Position numbers and translations under genes: made by a program. A DNA stretch of 64,000 bases from Streptomyces candidus (lineage in GTDB: Bacteria > Actinomycetota > Actinomycetes > Streptomycetales > Streptomycetaceae), in assembly GCF_014207445.1 (NCBI RefSeq), contig NZ_JACHEM010000004.1:248001-312000 (forward strand), in the 5' to 3' direction. Numbering within the stretch: position 1 is the first letter of the stretch; each line of letters starts with the position of its first letter. Below the pieces are notes generated by a model. That model saw only the letters and a list, made by a program, of their open reading frames with translations, had not been told where the DNA came from and did not search any database. Below are positions 17,108-25,688 of this stretch, piece by piece.

Positions 17108-17680
17108 ATGGCGAAGGACGCACCTCCGCGCTGGGACCGCAGGATGCAGCAGCGGCTGGCGCGGGGCGAGGCAGCCGCACTCGGTGAGCTGTACGACCGG
17201 TTCGCGTCCCTGGTGCACAGCCTGGCGCACCGGGTGCTGGACGACGAGGACGCGGCCGACCAGATCACCCGGGAGGTCTTCGGTCACGTCTGGGAGAACC
17301 CGCACGCGTACGACCCGAAGGAGGGCTCCATGCGTGCCTGGATAGCCCGGCTCACCAACCGCCGCGCCGTGCACCGGCTGCGGCAGTCGGAGTCGGCGGC
17401 GCTCGCGGACGGCGGGGGCACGGCCGAGGAACTGGAGCTGAAGGTGGACCGGGCGGCGGCCGTGGCGCGCGCGGACTACATCGTCACGTCGATGCCAGCT
17501 CCCCTGCGGGAGGCCCTGGAACTCGCGTACTTCAAACGCTTCGACTACCGGCAGACCGCCCGCCGGCTGGGCGTCACCGAGGACGAGGCCCGCCGCAGGC
17601 TGCGGCTCGGCCTGCAACTGCTCTCGACCGCCCACACGGCCCGCGGCGTCGGCGGCCAGGAGTACGGGAGCGCCCGGTGA
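17108..17680 (+). CDS. RNA polymerase sigma factor, sigma-70/ECF type
   Basis: A 190-residue sigma factor. Region 2 is AALGELYDRFASLVHSLAHRVLDDEDAADQITREVFGHVWENPHAYDP (about 20-67). Region 4 is MPAPLREALELAYFKRFDYRQTARRLGVTEDEARRRLRLGL (about 132-172). It has no sigma 1.1 or region 3 and is ECF-sized. ATG 17108 is preferred because GGGAGGGGGA precedes it by 5 nt. The stop overlaps the next gene's GTG by 4 bp, so it is translationally coupled to its zinc-finger anti-sigma partner. Confidence 0.9.
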   Translation: MAKDAPPRWDRRMQQRLARGEAAALGELYDRFASLVHSLAHRVLDDEDAADQITREVFGHVWENPHAYDPKEGSMRAWIARLTNRRAVHRLRQSESAALADGGGTAEELELKVDRAAAVARADYIVTSMPAPLREALELAYFKRFDYRQTARRLGVTEDEARRRLRLGLQLLSTAHTARGVGGQEYGSAR

Positions 17681-18996
17681 GCGGCACCCCGGAAACGACG
17701 ACCACGGGCCCGGCGCACCCCGGAACACCGGAACAACCTCCCGTACGGGACGCGCCCGCCGTACGGGAGGCGCACGCCGGACAGGACGGGAGCGCCGTAC
17801 GGGAGGCGCACGCCGGACGGGACGCGCCCGCCGTACGGGAGGCGCACGCCGGACAGGACGGGAGCGCCGCCGGTTCCGGCGGCGGTGGCGGCGGGGTCGG
17901 CGATCCGCACCGCGTCCTCAAGTCCCTCCTCGGCGCCTGGGCGCTGGCCGCCTGCTCCCCCGAGGAGACCCTCGCCGTCGAGGAGCACCTCACCGACTGC
18001 GGCTCCTGCGCGGAGGAGGCGGTGCGGCTGCGGGACGCGGTCGGCCTGCTCCAGACCGAGCGCGGACTCGACCTCGACCCGCAGCTCCGCTCCCGCGTCC
18101 TGGCCACCTGTCTCAACCGCCGCCCGGCCCGTGTCCCGGTGCCCGCCTGGGCACAGCCCTACGACACCGAGACGGCCCGCCTGGACGCCCTGCTGTCGGA
18201 CATCGACCCCGGCGAGTGGCACGCCCCCGTGCAGCTGCGCTGGTTCGAGGAGGAACGGCAGGTACGGCGCAAGGCGACCGTCGTCTCGGTCATCGGCCAC
18301 CTGATGACGGTCGACGGACTCGTGGCCGCCGCCCTCGGACTCGACGACCCCCTCGGCATGGCCGGTGACGGGGACCCCACCAGCCGTACGGAGACGTACT
18401 GGCTGAACGCCCGGCAGCCGCCCACCCTCACCGTCCGCGGCCCGTGGCGCGAACAGAGCCACACCCTGCTGCGCACGGTGTCCTTCGCGGGCGGCGGGGC
18501 CGCGGAACTGGGCGTGTCCTACGGCGCTTTCACGCTGCCCCTCGAAGACGCGCTGCTGGAGCGGGCCTTCGAGTGCTGGGTGCACGCCGACGACATCGCG
18601 CGGGCCGTGGACTACCCGTACGAGCCGCCGACCGGCGCCCATCTGCACAAGCTGATCGACCTGGCCGCCCGGCTGCTCCCCGGCACGCTCGCCGCCCGCC
18701 GCCGGGCCGGACTCGCCGCGCCCGCGCAGTCGCTCGTCACGGCGGGCTCACCGGGCCGCACGCTGCACCTGGAGGTGGAGGGGCCCGGTGGCGGCGACTG
18801 GTGGATCCCGCTGGACTCCCCCGCCGCCGTCGGCTCCGCGGACCGCAAGGTGGCGCACATCGCGCTGGACGGCGTCGAGTTCTGCCAGCTCGCCGCCGGA
18901 CACGTCTCGCCCCAGGAAGCCGCGGCGGGCCAGCTCGGCGACCGGACGGCGGTGCGGGACGTGCTGTTCGCGGCGGCGTCGCTGTCGCGGCTGTGA
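17677..18996 (+). CDS. Zinc-finger anti-sigma factor fused to a mycothiol-isomerase-like domain
   Basis: A 439-residue protein starting at GTG 17677, overlapping the sigma gene by GTGA. Residues 1-70 are an Ala/Gly-rich tail with three 12-residue AVREAHAG-type repeats. Residues 85-140 hold an anti-sigma zinc-binding motif, EEHLTDCGSCAEE (H-x3-C-x2-C), the hallmark of ZAS-type anti-sigma factors. The rest (about 165-430) is an MDMPI/DinB-like helical domain with VIGHLMTVDGLVAAALG and AFECWVHADDIARAV. I infer that the fused domain senses a thiol or metal state and controls release of the coupled sigma factor. Confidence 0.82.
   Translation: MSGTPETTTTGPAHPGTPEQPPVRDAPAVREAHAGQDGSAVREAHAGRDAPAVREAHAGQDGSAAGSGGGGGGVGDPHRVLKSLLGAWALAACSPEETLAVEEHLTDCGSCAEEAVRLRDAVGLLQTERGLDLDPQLRSRVLATCLNRRPARVPVPAWAQPYDTETARLDALLSDIDPGEWHAPVQLRWFEEERQVRRKATVVSVIGHLMTVDGLVAAALGLDDPLGMAGDGDPTSRTETYWLNARQPPTLTVRGPWREQSHTLLRTVSFAGGGAAELGVSYGAFTLPLEDALLERAFECWVHADDIARAVDYPYEPPTGAHLHKLIDLAARLLPGTLAARRRAGLAAPAQSLVTAGSPGRTLHLEVEGPGGGDWWIPLDSPAAVGSADRKVAHIALDGVEFCQLAAGHVSPQEAAAGQLGDRTAVRDVLFAAASLSRL
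17758..17865. repeat. Three 36-bp in-frame tandem repeats
   Basis: Unit starts at 17758, 17794 and 17830, each beginning GCCGTACGGGAGGCGCAC, encode the AVREAHAG-x4 repeats in the anti-sigma protein's N-terminal tail. Confidence 0.85.
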
Positions 18997-19018
18997 AGCC
19001 GCGGGCACGTCGGCCGCG

Positions 19019-19906
19019 CTAGGCGAAGACGACCGTACGGTGCCCGTTGAGCAGTACCCGGTGCTCGCTGTGCCACTTCACCGCGCGCGCCAGTGCCTGG
19101 CACTCGACGTCGCGGCCGACCGCCACCAGCTGCTCGGGGGTGACCTCGTGGCCGACCCGCTCGACCTCCTGCTCGATGATCGGGCCCTCGTCGAGGTCGG
19201 CCGTCACGTAGTGCGCGGTCGCGCCGATCAGTTTCACCCCGCGCGCATGCGCCTGGTGGTAGGGCTTGGCGCCCTTGAAGCTCGGCAGGAACGAGTGGTG
19301 GATGTTGATGATCCGGCCGCTGAGCTGCTTGCACAGGTGGTCGGAGAGGACCTGCATGTAGCGGGCGAGCACGACGAGTTCCACCCGCTCCGCCTCGACC
19401 AGGTCGAGCACCTGCTGCTCGGCGGTCGCCTTGGTGTCCTTCGTCACGGGGATGTGGTGGAAGGGGATGTCGTACGAGCCGACCAGTTCGCGGAAGTCCG
19501 GGTGGTTGGAGACGACGGCGGCGATCTCCACCGGCAGCGCGCCGATCCGCGAACGGAACAGCAGGTCGTTGAGGCAGTGGCCGAACTTGCTGACCATCAG
19601 CACGATCCGCATCCGGTCCGCGGCCCGGTGGATCTGCCAGTCCATCTTGAACGCGTCCCCGATCGCGGCGAAACTGGCCCGCAGCTTGTCCACCGACACC
19701 GGGTCCTGCGCCGAGAACGCGACCCGCATGAAGAACAGCCCCGTGTCGTGGTCCCCGAACTGCCTGCTGTCCTCGATGTTGCAGCCGGTCATGAAGAGGT
19801 AGCTGGACACGGCGTGCACGATGCCCTGCTTGTCCGGGCAGGAGAGGGTCAGGACGTAGTGGTCGGTGGCGGGGGTGGCCGTGGAACCGGCCTTGGGGTC
19901 GCTCAT
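19019..19906 (-). CDS. purU: Formyltetrahydrofolate deformylase
   Basis: A 295-residue cytosolic enzyme that hydrolyses 10-formyl-THF to THF and formate, balancing one-carbon units. An ACT domain occupies about 15-95 (HYVLTLSCPDKQGIVHAVSSYL). The formyltransferase-like domain follows with MVSKFGHCLNDLL, VVSNHPDF, NIHHSFLPSFKGAKPY (catalytic Asn/His region) and ADLDEGPIIEQ. Its length fits PurU. The ATG at 19906 is the natural family start; the longer frame to 20353 is the shadow of the upstream gene. Confidence 0.95.
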   Translation of the reverse strand: MSDPKAGSTATPATDHYVLTLSCPDKQGIVHAVSSYLFMTGCNIEDSRQFGDHDTGLFFMRVAFSAQDPVSVDKLRASFAAIGDAFKMDWQIHRAADRMRIVLMVSKFGHCLNDLLFRSRIGALPVEIAAVVSNHPDFRELVGSYDIPFHHIPVTKDTKATAEQQVLDLVEAERVELVVLARYMQVLSDHLCKQLSGRIINIHHSFLPSFKGAKPYHQAHARGVKLIGATAHYVTADLDEGPIIEQEVERVGHEVTPEQLVAVGRDVECQALARAVKWHSEHRVLLNGHRTVVFA

Positions 19907-19935
19907 GACCCCAGAGGATCGCACATCCGCACAGA

Positions 19936-20382
19936 TCAGGCGGGACTGGTCAGTATGCGGATGACGTCCAGGGAGCGCGGCGCGGTGTCCGGGTCGTCCC
20001 CGTCGCTCGTCGCCATCCGCACGTGCGCCTCGCGCGCCGCCCGGACCGCCTCCGGCCACAGAGGGTGCGCCAGATAGGCCGGTACGGGGGCGTCCGCGCC
20101 GATCTCGTGCATGATCCGCAGGACCCGGAGCACGGCGGCGTCCACGAGGGCCGCCTCGTCCGGATCCCGGAATATGGACCCGACGTACTTTTCGGCGGAC
20201 CAGTTGTCGAGCCAGGTGTCCTCGACGAGGCGGTACACGGCATCGGTGATGTCCCCGTACCCGTCGAGGCCGGCCAGCCAGCACTCCTGGTGGAAGACGG
20301 GGTCGGAGAGCATGTGCAGCGCGGAACGCACCTGAGTGCGCCAGCGCCACCACGGCATGTCATTCAGCGGCATGCCGCCCAT
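19936..20382 (-). CDS. SCO4402-family conserved protein
   Basis: A 148-residue protein of the Streptomyces family named after SCO4402: MPLNDMPWWRWRTQVRSALHMLSDPVFHQECWLAG, then DITDAVYRLVEDTWLDNWSAEKYVGSIFRD. It is helical, Trp-rich and soluble, with no known activity. The start is uncertain: ATG 20382 (MGGMPLND) matches the family N-terminus, while ATG 20451 adds 23 residues. TACGAT on the minus strand lies 8 nt ahead of an in-frame GTG at 20430, which could be a leaderless start. It lies 29 bp upstream of purU and may be co-transcribed. Confidence 0.8.
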   Translation of the reverse strand: MGGMPLNDMPWWRWRTQVRSALHMLSDPVFHQECWLAGLDGYGDITDAVYRLVEDTWLDNWSAEKYVGSIFRDPDEAALVDAAVLRVLRIMHEIGADAPVPAYLAHPLWPEAVRAAREAHVRMATSDGDDPDTAPRSLDVIRILTSPA

Positions 20383-20558
20383 GGTGGTGGAGCGACGGCC
20401 GCGACGGGAAGGGTTCGCAGAAGCTTGCACGGTTGCCGATCGTACGGGCATGCGAATTCAGTCCGGACAAGCCCCCACGATTCACCCGTCACCGCACCGG
20501 CGCTCCGCCCGCCGGCCGCGGCAGGCGCACGCGCGTGCGCCTGCTCGCAGGTCCGTCC

Positions 20559-22160
20559 TCAGAGGTCCGTCGCCTGGTGCCGGGTCAGCCCGTACTTCCC
20601 GGCGATCGAGTTCCACAGGACCACGGCCTCCTTCTTCGCCCGGGACGCCTTGCCGCTCTCCCGGTCGCCCAGCTGGCGTGCGCCGGTGGCCTGCGCCTTG
20701 CCGTTCGGGCAGAAGCGCTGCGGGCCGCCGGCGACCCGGTCCGCCCACGCCGCGTAGTGGTCGTCGGCCGCCGCCGACGCCTGCCACGCCCTGTTGAGCG
20801 CCTCGGTCAGTGCCGCGTGCTCGGGCAGCTTGTCCACCGTGAGGGCCTCCAGCCGGCTCACCAGGCCGCGCCGCTGGGTGGCCGCGCCGCGCAGATCGGA
20901 CGCCGCCTTGTCGAGCTTGTCGCACCTGCTGATGGAGTCGACGGCGTTGATGACCGTGGAACGGCTGTCGTTGCTGCTCTCCAGAAGCTTCTCCAGCTCC
21001 TGGGCCTGCGCCTTGGCGGGGTCTGCGGCATTGTCGGCGGGCGGCGCGGGCAGCGAGCTGCCGGACGCCACCGTCGTGGCGTCGCCGCCCTTGGCGTCCG
21101 TCTCGCCGCCCGAGCTGGCCAGCGCGCTGATCCCCAGGCCGAGCACCGAGCAGCCGATCACCACGGCGGCGATCATCGGCACCGCGCCGACCTTGCGCCG
21201 CCCGGACGCGGGGCCACCGCCGGGCCCGTAACCGCCCTGCCCGTGGCCGGGCTGCTGGTACTGCTGGTAGCGCGCCTCCTCCTGCTCGGCCTCCTGCTGC
21301 CGGGGCGGCAGGAAGCGCGGCATCTGCTGCGTGGAGGCGGGGGCGTCCGGCTCCTCGGCGGCCCGGGGGGCGGACGGGCGGAAGAGGCTGTCGAACTCGG
21401 CGGGCGGCTGCCGCTCCCCGGGCGCTCCCGGCCGCAGCGGCACCTCGGGACGCGGCGCGTACGCGGCGTCCGCGGGCACCGGCGGCAGGTACTGCGTGGC
21501 GTCGGCGTCCGACCCGGCGGGCGGCTGCAGCGCCTGCTGCCCGAGGAACGGGGTTCCGTCGAGGGGCCCGGCGTGCCCGGCGCCCTGGGCGGGACCGGCG
21601 TGGCTTCCGTGGCCGGTGGTCCCGTAAGCGGACTGTCCTGCCGGAGCCGCGTGGCCTCCGGGGCCGGAGGGGTACGGCACCGGGTTCTCCGGCGGGAGCG
21701 CCCCGGGGCCCCGCGGCACGGGCGGAATGAGCTGGGTGGCGTCCGGGTCCCCGCCGGGCGCGGGCATGTCCCAGGCGGGCTGCTGCGGCACCGGCGGCTG
21801 CACGTGCGGTGGCGGCATCGGCTGCCAGTCCGTCATCTGCTGCGGGACGGGCGGCTGTTGGGCCTCCGGGTAGCCCTGAGGGTGCTGGGTGCCCTGGGCG
21901 TCCGCTCCCCACGTCTGGTCCCAGCCCTGCCCGTGGGGCGGCGTCGCGCCAACGGCTCCTTGGCCCGGGGCCGCGCCGGGTATCCCGCCCGGCGCGGCCG
22001 GCCACTGCTGCTGGTACTGCTGCGGGTCGTACTGCTGTGGTGCGTACGACTGCTGCTGCGCCTGCTGCGGGTACTGCTGCGCCGGGGGCAGCCCTGCGCC
22101 CTCGTGTGCGGGGCGCACAGCGGGATGCTGCGGCTCATCACCCTGTTCGCTCTGCGTCAA
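20559..22160 (-). CDS. Gln/Pro-rich single-pass membrane protein
   Basis: A 533-residue protein. The first 320 residues are disordered and Gln/Pro/Tyr-rich (YPQQAQQQSY, PPVPQQ) and include two DATQ-(L/Y)-(I/L)PPVP repeats. One transmembrane segment follows (about 335-356: VPMIAAVVIGCSVLGLGISAL). The outer part is helical, with a probable coiled coil (AQAQELEKLLESSNDSRSTVINAV) and two Cys. The cytoplasmic-disordered, membrane, extracellular-helical layout suggests an envelope or signalling scaffold. The start is TTG 22160, decided by AGGAG 6 nt upstream. No family function is known to me. Confidence 0.8.
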   Translation of the reverse strand: MTQSEQGDEPQHPAVRPAHEGAGLPPAQQYPQQAQQQSYAPQQYDPQQYQQQWPAAPGGIPGAAPGQGAVGATPPHGQGWDQTWGADAQGTQHPQGYPEAQQPPVPQQMTDWQPMPPPHVQPPVPQQPAWDMPAPGGDPDATQLIPPVPRGPGALPPENPVPYPSGPGGHAAPAGQSAYGTTGHGSHAGPAQGAGHAGPLDGTPFLGQQALQPPAGSDADATQYLPPVPADAAYAPRPEVPLRPGAPGERQPPAEFDSLFRPSAPRAAEEPDAPASTQQMPRFLPPRQQEAEQEEARYQQYQQPGHGQGGYGPGGGPASGRRKVGAVPMIAAVVIGCSVLGLGISALASSGGETDAKGGDATTVASGSSLPAPPADNAADPAKAQAQELEKLLESSNDSRSTVINAVDSISRCDKLDKAASDLRGAATQRRGLVSRLEALTVDKLPEHAALTEALNRAWQASAAADDHYAAWADRVAGGPQRFCPNGKAQATGARQLGDRESGKASRAKKEAVVLWNSIAGKYGLTRHQATDL

Positions 22161-22353
22161 CGGGGGCTCCTGCCATCGGTACCGGGGTTCCCCGCCGCGA
22201 GAGCGAGGGACGGAATCACCGGTTCACGCTACCGGGTGAATCCGCCCCGCTGCCACGCGCCCGTGGCCGCTGGTCACCGGCACCCCGCCCGACCTCGCAC
22301 GCTGTCCCGCACAGTCGGCCGTTGACGCTGCTCACAAGGTGTCCGGGCGCGCC

Positions 22354-23742
22354 TCACGCCGCCTGAATCTCCATCCGTGCCCCGAACTCCCGTACCGAGG
22401 GCTCGTCCCGGTACGGGTCGAGACGCTGCTGCAGGTCCTCCAGGTACTCCGCCCCCCGGTTCGACCGCAGCGTTCCCAGGAGTTCGGCCGCGCGCGTGCC
22501 CGTGTGACAGGCCTGTTCCACCTCGCGCTGCTGCACCTGTGCGGAGGCGAGGAGCACGAGGCCGATGGCCCGTCGGCGCACCCGGCTGTCCGGATGTCCC
22601 GACAGGCTCTCCTGGGCCCGGCGCGCCGCAGCCTGCGCCTGACCCAAGTCGCGGTGGCAGTGCGCGAGTTCGTCGGCGAGGTATGCCTGGTCGAAGTGCG
22701 CGATCCACACCGGGTCGTCCCCCGTGTCGCCCGCGTCGTGCGCCCGCTCCATCGCCGACTGAGCCTTCCCCGCCACCGTCTGGCAGGTCCTCTCGTCGCC
22801 CAGCAGCGCGTGGCCGCGCGCCTCCGCCGCGTAGAACATCGCCTCCGTACGGGGCGTGACCCGCCCCTTCGCACCCTCCTGCGCCGCCCGCGCCAGCTGG
22901 GCGATCTCGCGCGGATTCCCGAGCTGAGCCGCGAGGTGGCTCATGGACGCGGCCAGTACGTATCCTCCGTAGCCCCGGTCCCCCGCCGCCTGTGCGAGCC
23001 GCAGCGCCTGGATGTAGTACCGCTGGGCGAGCCCCGGCTGGCCCGTGTCGACGGCCATGTATCCGGCCAGTTCGGTCAGCCTGGCCACCGCGGCGAACAG
23101 TTCGCGCCCGACGGCCTCCCGGTACGACCCGGACAGCAGGCCGGAGACGACGCTGTTGAGGTAGTGGACGACGATCGGCCGCACGTGCCCCGCGCCGAAC
23201 CTGTGGTCCAGTGCCACCAGGGCCTCCGTCGTCGCCCGTACCGCCTCGACATCGCTCGGCCCCACCCGTGATCCGGCGTGCCGCGCCACCTGGTGGTCCG
23301 CGCCCGTGATCAGCCAGTCCCTGCTGGGCTCCACCAGCGCCGACGACGCGACGGAGGAACCGGACAGGAAGTCCCGGCGCCCCACGTCGCTGCGCCACAG
23401 CTCGCAGACCTGCTCGATCGCGCCCAGTACGGTCGGCGAGAACTGGAGCCCGATCCCGGACGCCAGGTTCTTGCCGTTGGCCATGCCGATCTCGTCGATG
23501 GTGACCGTGCGGCCGAGCTTGCGGCCCAGGGCCTCCGCGATGATGCCCGGGGCGCGCCCCCGGGGCTGCTGGCCGCGCAGCCACCGCGCGACCGATGTCT
23601 TGTCGTACCGCAGGTCGAGGCCGTGCTCGGCGCCGCACATGTTGACCCGGCGGGCCAGCCCGGCGTTGGAACAGCCGGCTTCCTGGATGAGCGCCTGGAG
23701 ACGTTCGTTCGGCTGACGGGCGACGAGCGGCCTGGCTGCCAT
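22354..23742 (-). CDS. XRE-type regulator with TPR-like sensor domain (NsdA-like)
   Basis: A 462-residue regulator. The N-terminal 90 residues are a lambda-repressor-like DNA-binding domain (LQALIQEAGCSNAGLARRVN, KTSVARWLRGQQPRGRAPGIIAEALGRKLGR). Beyond about 160 the protein is a helical repeat region of TPR character (ELAGYMAVDTGQPGLAQRYYIQALRLAQAAGDR; AEARGHALLGDERTCQTVAG). The architecture is like Streptomyces NsdA-class repressors of differentiation and antibiotic production, but I cannot say it is the nsdA orthologue. ATG 23742 is fixed by AGGGGGT 4 nt upstream. A phased repeat array lies in its promoter region. Confidence 0.83.
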   Translation of the reverse strand: MAARPLVARQPNERLQALIQEAGCSNAGLARRVNMCGAEHGLDLRYDKTSVARWLRGQQPRGRAPGIIAEALGRKLGRTVTIDEIGMANGKNLASGIGLQFSPTVLGAIEQVCELWRSDVGRRDFLSGSSVASSALVEPSRDWLITGADHQVARHAGSRVGPSDVEAVRATTEALVALDHRFGAGHVRPIVVHYLNSVVSGLLSGSYREAVGRELFAAVARLTELAGYMAVDTGQPGLAQRYYIQALRLAQAAGDRGYGGYVLAASMSHLAAQLGNPREIAQLARAAQEGAKGRVTPRTEAMFYAAEARGHALLGDERTCQTVAGKAQSAMERAHDAGDTGDDPVWIAHFDQAYLADELAHCHRDLGQAQAAARRAQESLSGHPDSRVRRRAIGLVLLASAQVQQREVEQACHTGTRAAELLGTLRSNRGAEYLEDLQQRLDPYRDEPSVREFGARMEIQAA

Positions 23743-24105
23743 GTGTACCCCCTGGTGCGGGCGCTGAGAACTCCTGGTGAATCCCTGCGGATTCCGTGCG
23801 GAGATCAATGCCCTGCGGATATGCAAAGAATGCGAGACATCTACGGTGATGTGCCCACATGCCGGAACACCGAGGTATTTCCGGTACTTCGGCGTACCGT
23901 TCGTGAACTTCCTCGTACGGCCCTGTACTTCCGGTTAGCGGCGGGTAGTTCCGAGTGTTCTCGTGCTTCCACATTTGTGGCTTCCCGCTCACCGTCCCGG
24001 ACCCACCTGCGCGCCCCCGCCCGTGCACCCATGCGCCCCGCATGCAGGATCGTTGCGCCATGTCCCGGCAGGCCACGCCCGTAACCGGAGTTGGCAGGCG
24101 TAGTT
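23743..24105. other. Divergent promoter region
   Basis: A 360-bp spacer between the XRE regulator and the Prim-Pol-like gene, less GC-rich than its surroundings. Its main content is the phased TTCC array at 23876-23952. I see no small gene in it. Confidence 0.5.
23876..23952. promoter_or_regulatory. Phased array of G(T/A)A(C/G)TTC repeats
   Basis: Direct repeats GTACTTCGG, GAACTTCCT, GTACTTCCG and GTAGTTCCG place their TTC at 23888, 23909, 23929 and 23949, i.e. 21, 20 and 20 bp apart (two helical turns). A further half-site GTATTTCCGG is at 23879. This looks like a cooperative operator for one face of the helix. Confidence 0.5.
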
Positions 24106-24804
24106 GTGCTGTTCGTGGAAGAGACCATCGGAGTTCCGGACGTCACGGACGCAGCCCAGATCCCTCAGCAGCGCCGGGAGCAACTGCTCGACGGCGCCGT
24201 GCGATACGCGGAAGAACGGCACTGGGACGTGGTCCCCGGCACCTGGCTGGAGGCGCGGGAGGGGGTCGAGCGCTGCTCGTGCGGCGACGTGACGTGCACC
24301 GCCCCCGGCGCACACCCCACGGGCAACGACTGGGCGACGCAGGCGACCGGCAGTGCGGTGGCGGCGCGCAGGATGTGGCAGAAGACGCCCGGCGCCTCGA
24401 TCCTGCTGCCCACCGGCCGCACCTTCGACGCCATCGACGTGCCCGAGACGGCCGGTTTCCTGGCGCTGGCCCGGATGGAGCGCATGGAACTCACCCTCGG
24501 CCCGGTGACCAGCACCCCCGACCGACGGCTCCTCTTCTTCGTACTGCCGGGTGTGGGAGCCAAGATTCCCGACCTGGTACGGAAGCTGGGCTGGGTACCG
24601 AGCACCCTCGACCTCGTCTCGCGCGGCGAGGGCGACTACGTGGCGGCCCCGCCGACCCGCATGGGCGGGATGGGCGCCGTGCAGTGGGCCCGCCGTCCCA
24701 CTCCGGCGAACCGGTGGCTGCCGGACGCGGAGGAGCTGATCAACCCCCTCGCCTACGCGTGCGGGCGGGAAGCGGCTACTGCGCGGGGGCGCGCTCGAAC
24801 ATAG
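24106..24804 (+). CDS. Bifunctional primase/polymerase N-terminal-domain-like protein
   Basis: A roughly 232-residue stand-alone Prim-Pol-like protein. It shows LLDGAVRYAEERHWDVVPGTWLE, the cysteine/His cluster CSCGDVTCTAPGAHP (possible metal site), DWATQATGS and the late motif DYVAAPPTRMGGMGAVQW. Catalytic Prim-Pol domains carry a DxD/E metal pair in the strand after the GTP-contact region. Here that strand reads FDAIDVPETAG, so activity is doubtful. No helicase domain follows. GTG 24106 is chosen for the AGGCG site; GTG 24115 is equally possible. It lies 41 bp before an ABC exporter operon. Confidence 0.72.
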   Translation: MLFVEETIGVPDVTDAAQIPQQRREQLLDGAVRYAEERHWDVVPGTWLEAREGVERCSCGDVTCTAPGAHPTGNDWATQATGSAVAARRMWQKTPGASILLPTGRTFDAIDVPETAGFLALARMERMELTLGPVTSTPDRRLLFFVLPGVGAKIPDLVRKLGWVPSTLDLVSRGEGDYVAAPPTRMGGMGAVQWARRPTPANRWLPDAEELINPLAYACGREAATARGRART

Positions 24805-24845
24805 GGTGGGCCCCGTCACACGGGGACCACGAAAGGCAACGCGTC

Positions 24846-25688
24846 ATGCCTGACCAAGCATTCGACCACGGGGCGGCCGCACAGTCCGGGCAGGCGGGCG
24901 GAGCGCATACGGCGCCGCCCGCCGCGGTACGTGTTCAGGGGCTGTGGAAACGATTCGGCGAGCAGATCGCCGTCGCCGGGATCGATCTCGAACTGCCCGC
25001 GGGAAAGTTCATCGGCCTGGTCGGGCCGAACGGGGCGGGCAAGACCACCACCCTGTCGATGGTGACGGGACTGCTGCGTCCCGATCAGGGCACCGTGGAG
25101 ATCGGCGGCCACGACGTGTGGCGCGACCCGGTGCGGGTCAAGTCGCGCATCGGCGTGCTGCCCGAGGGTCTGCGCCTGTTCGAGCGGCTGTCGGGGCGTG
25201 AACTGCTCGCCTACAGCGGCCGGTTGCGGGGGCTTCCCGGCGCCGAGGTCGACAAGCGGGCGACCCAGCTCCTGGACGTACTGGACCTGGCGGGCTCCCA
25301 GCACAAACTGGTCGTCGACTACTCGACGGGCATGCGCAAGAAGATCGGTCTCGCCGCCGCCCTGCTCCACAACCCGCAAGTCCTCTTCCTGGACGAGCCG
25401 TTCGAGGGCGTCGACCCGGTCTCGGCCCAGACCATCCGGGGCGTGCTGGAGCGCTACACCGCGTCGGGCGCCACCGTGATCTTCTCCAGCCACGTCATGG
25501 AGCTGGTGGAGTCGCTGTGCGACTGGGTGGCGGTGATGGCCGCGGGCCGCATCCGCGCCCAGGGCACCCTCGCGGAGGTCCGCGGCGACGCGCCGACCCT
25601 GCAGAGCGCGTTCCTGGAACTGGTGGGGGCACAGGGGCGCGACGCCGGGGAGAGCCTGGACTGGCTGGGCGGCGGGGCGGGACGATGA
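24846..25688 (+). CDS. ABC transporter ATP-binding protein
   Basis: A 280-residue ATPase with Walker A GPNGAGKTTT (about 60-69), a signature variant DYSTGMRKKIGLAAAL, Walker B VLFLDEPFEGVD and switch His (SSHVMELVE). A 30-residue Ala/Gly-rich tail precedes the domain. It powers the two-component exporter with the permease that overlaps it by ATGA. GAAAGG lies 9 nt before the ATG. TAGGGT at 24802, within the previous gene's stop, may be the -10. The substrate is unknown. Confidence 0.92.
   Translation: MPDQAFDHGAAAQSGQAGGAHTAPPAAVRVQGLWKRFGEQIAVAGIDLELPAGKFIGLVGPNGAGKTTTLSMVTGLLRPDQGTVEIGGHDVWRDPVRVKSRIGVLPEGLRLFERLSGRELLAYSGRLRGLPGAEVDKRATQLLDVLDLAGSQHKLVVDYSTGMRKKIGLAAALLHNPQVLFLDEPFEGVDPVSAQTIRGVLERYTASGATVIFSSHVMELVESLCDWVAVMAAGRIRAQGTLAEVRGDAPTLQSAFLELVGAQGRDAGESLDWLGGGAGR

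Noticed and set aside
24106..24804. Hint of a plasmid or phage replication module from the Prim-Pol domain
   Set aside because: No integrase, helicase, origin repeats or att sites nearby; the surrounding genes are core-type.
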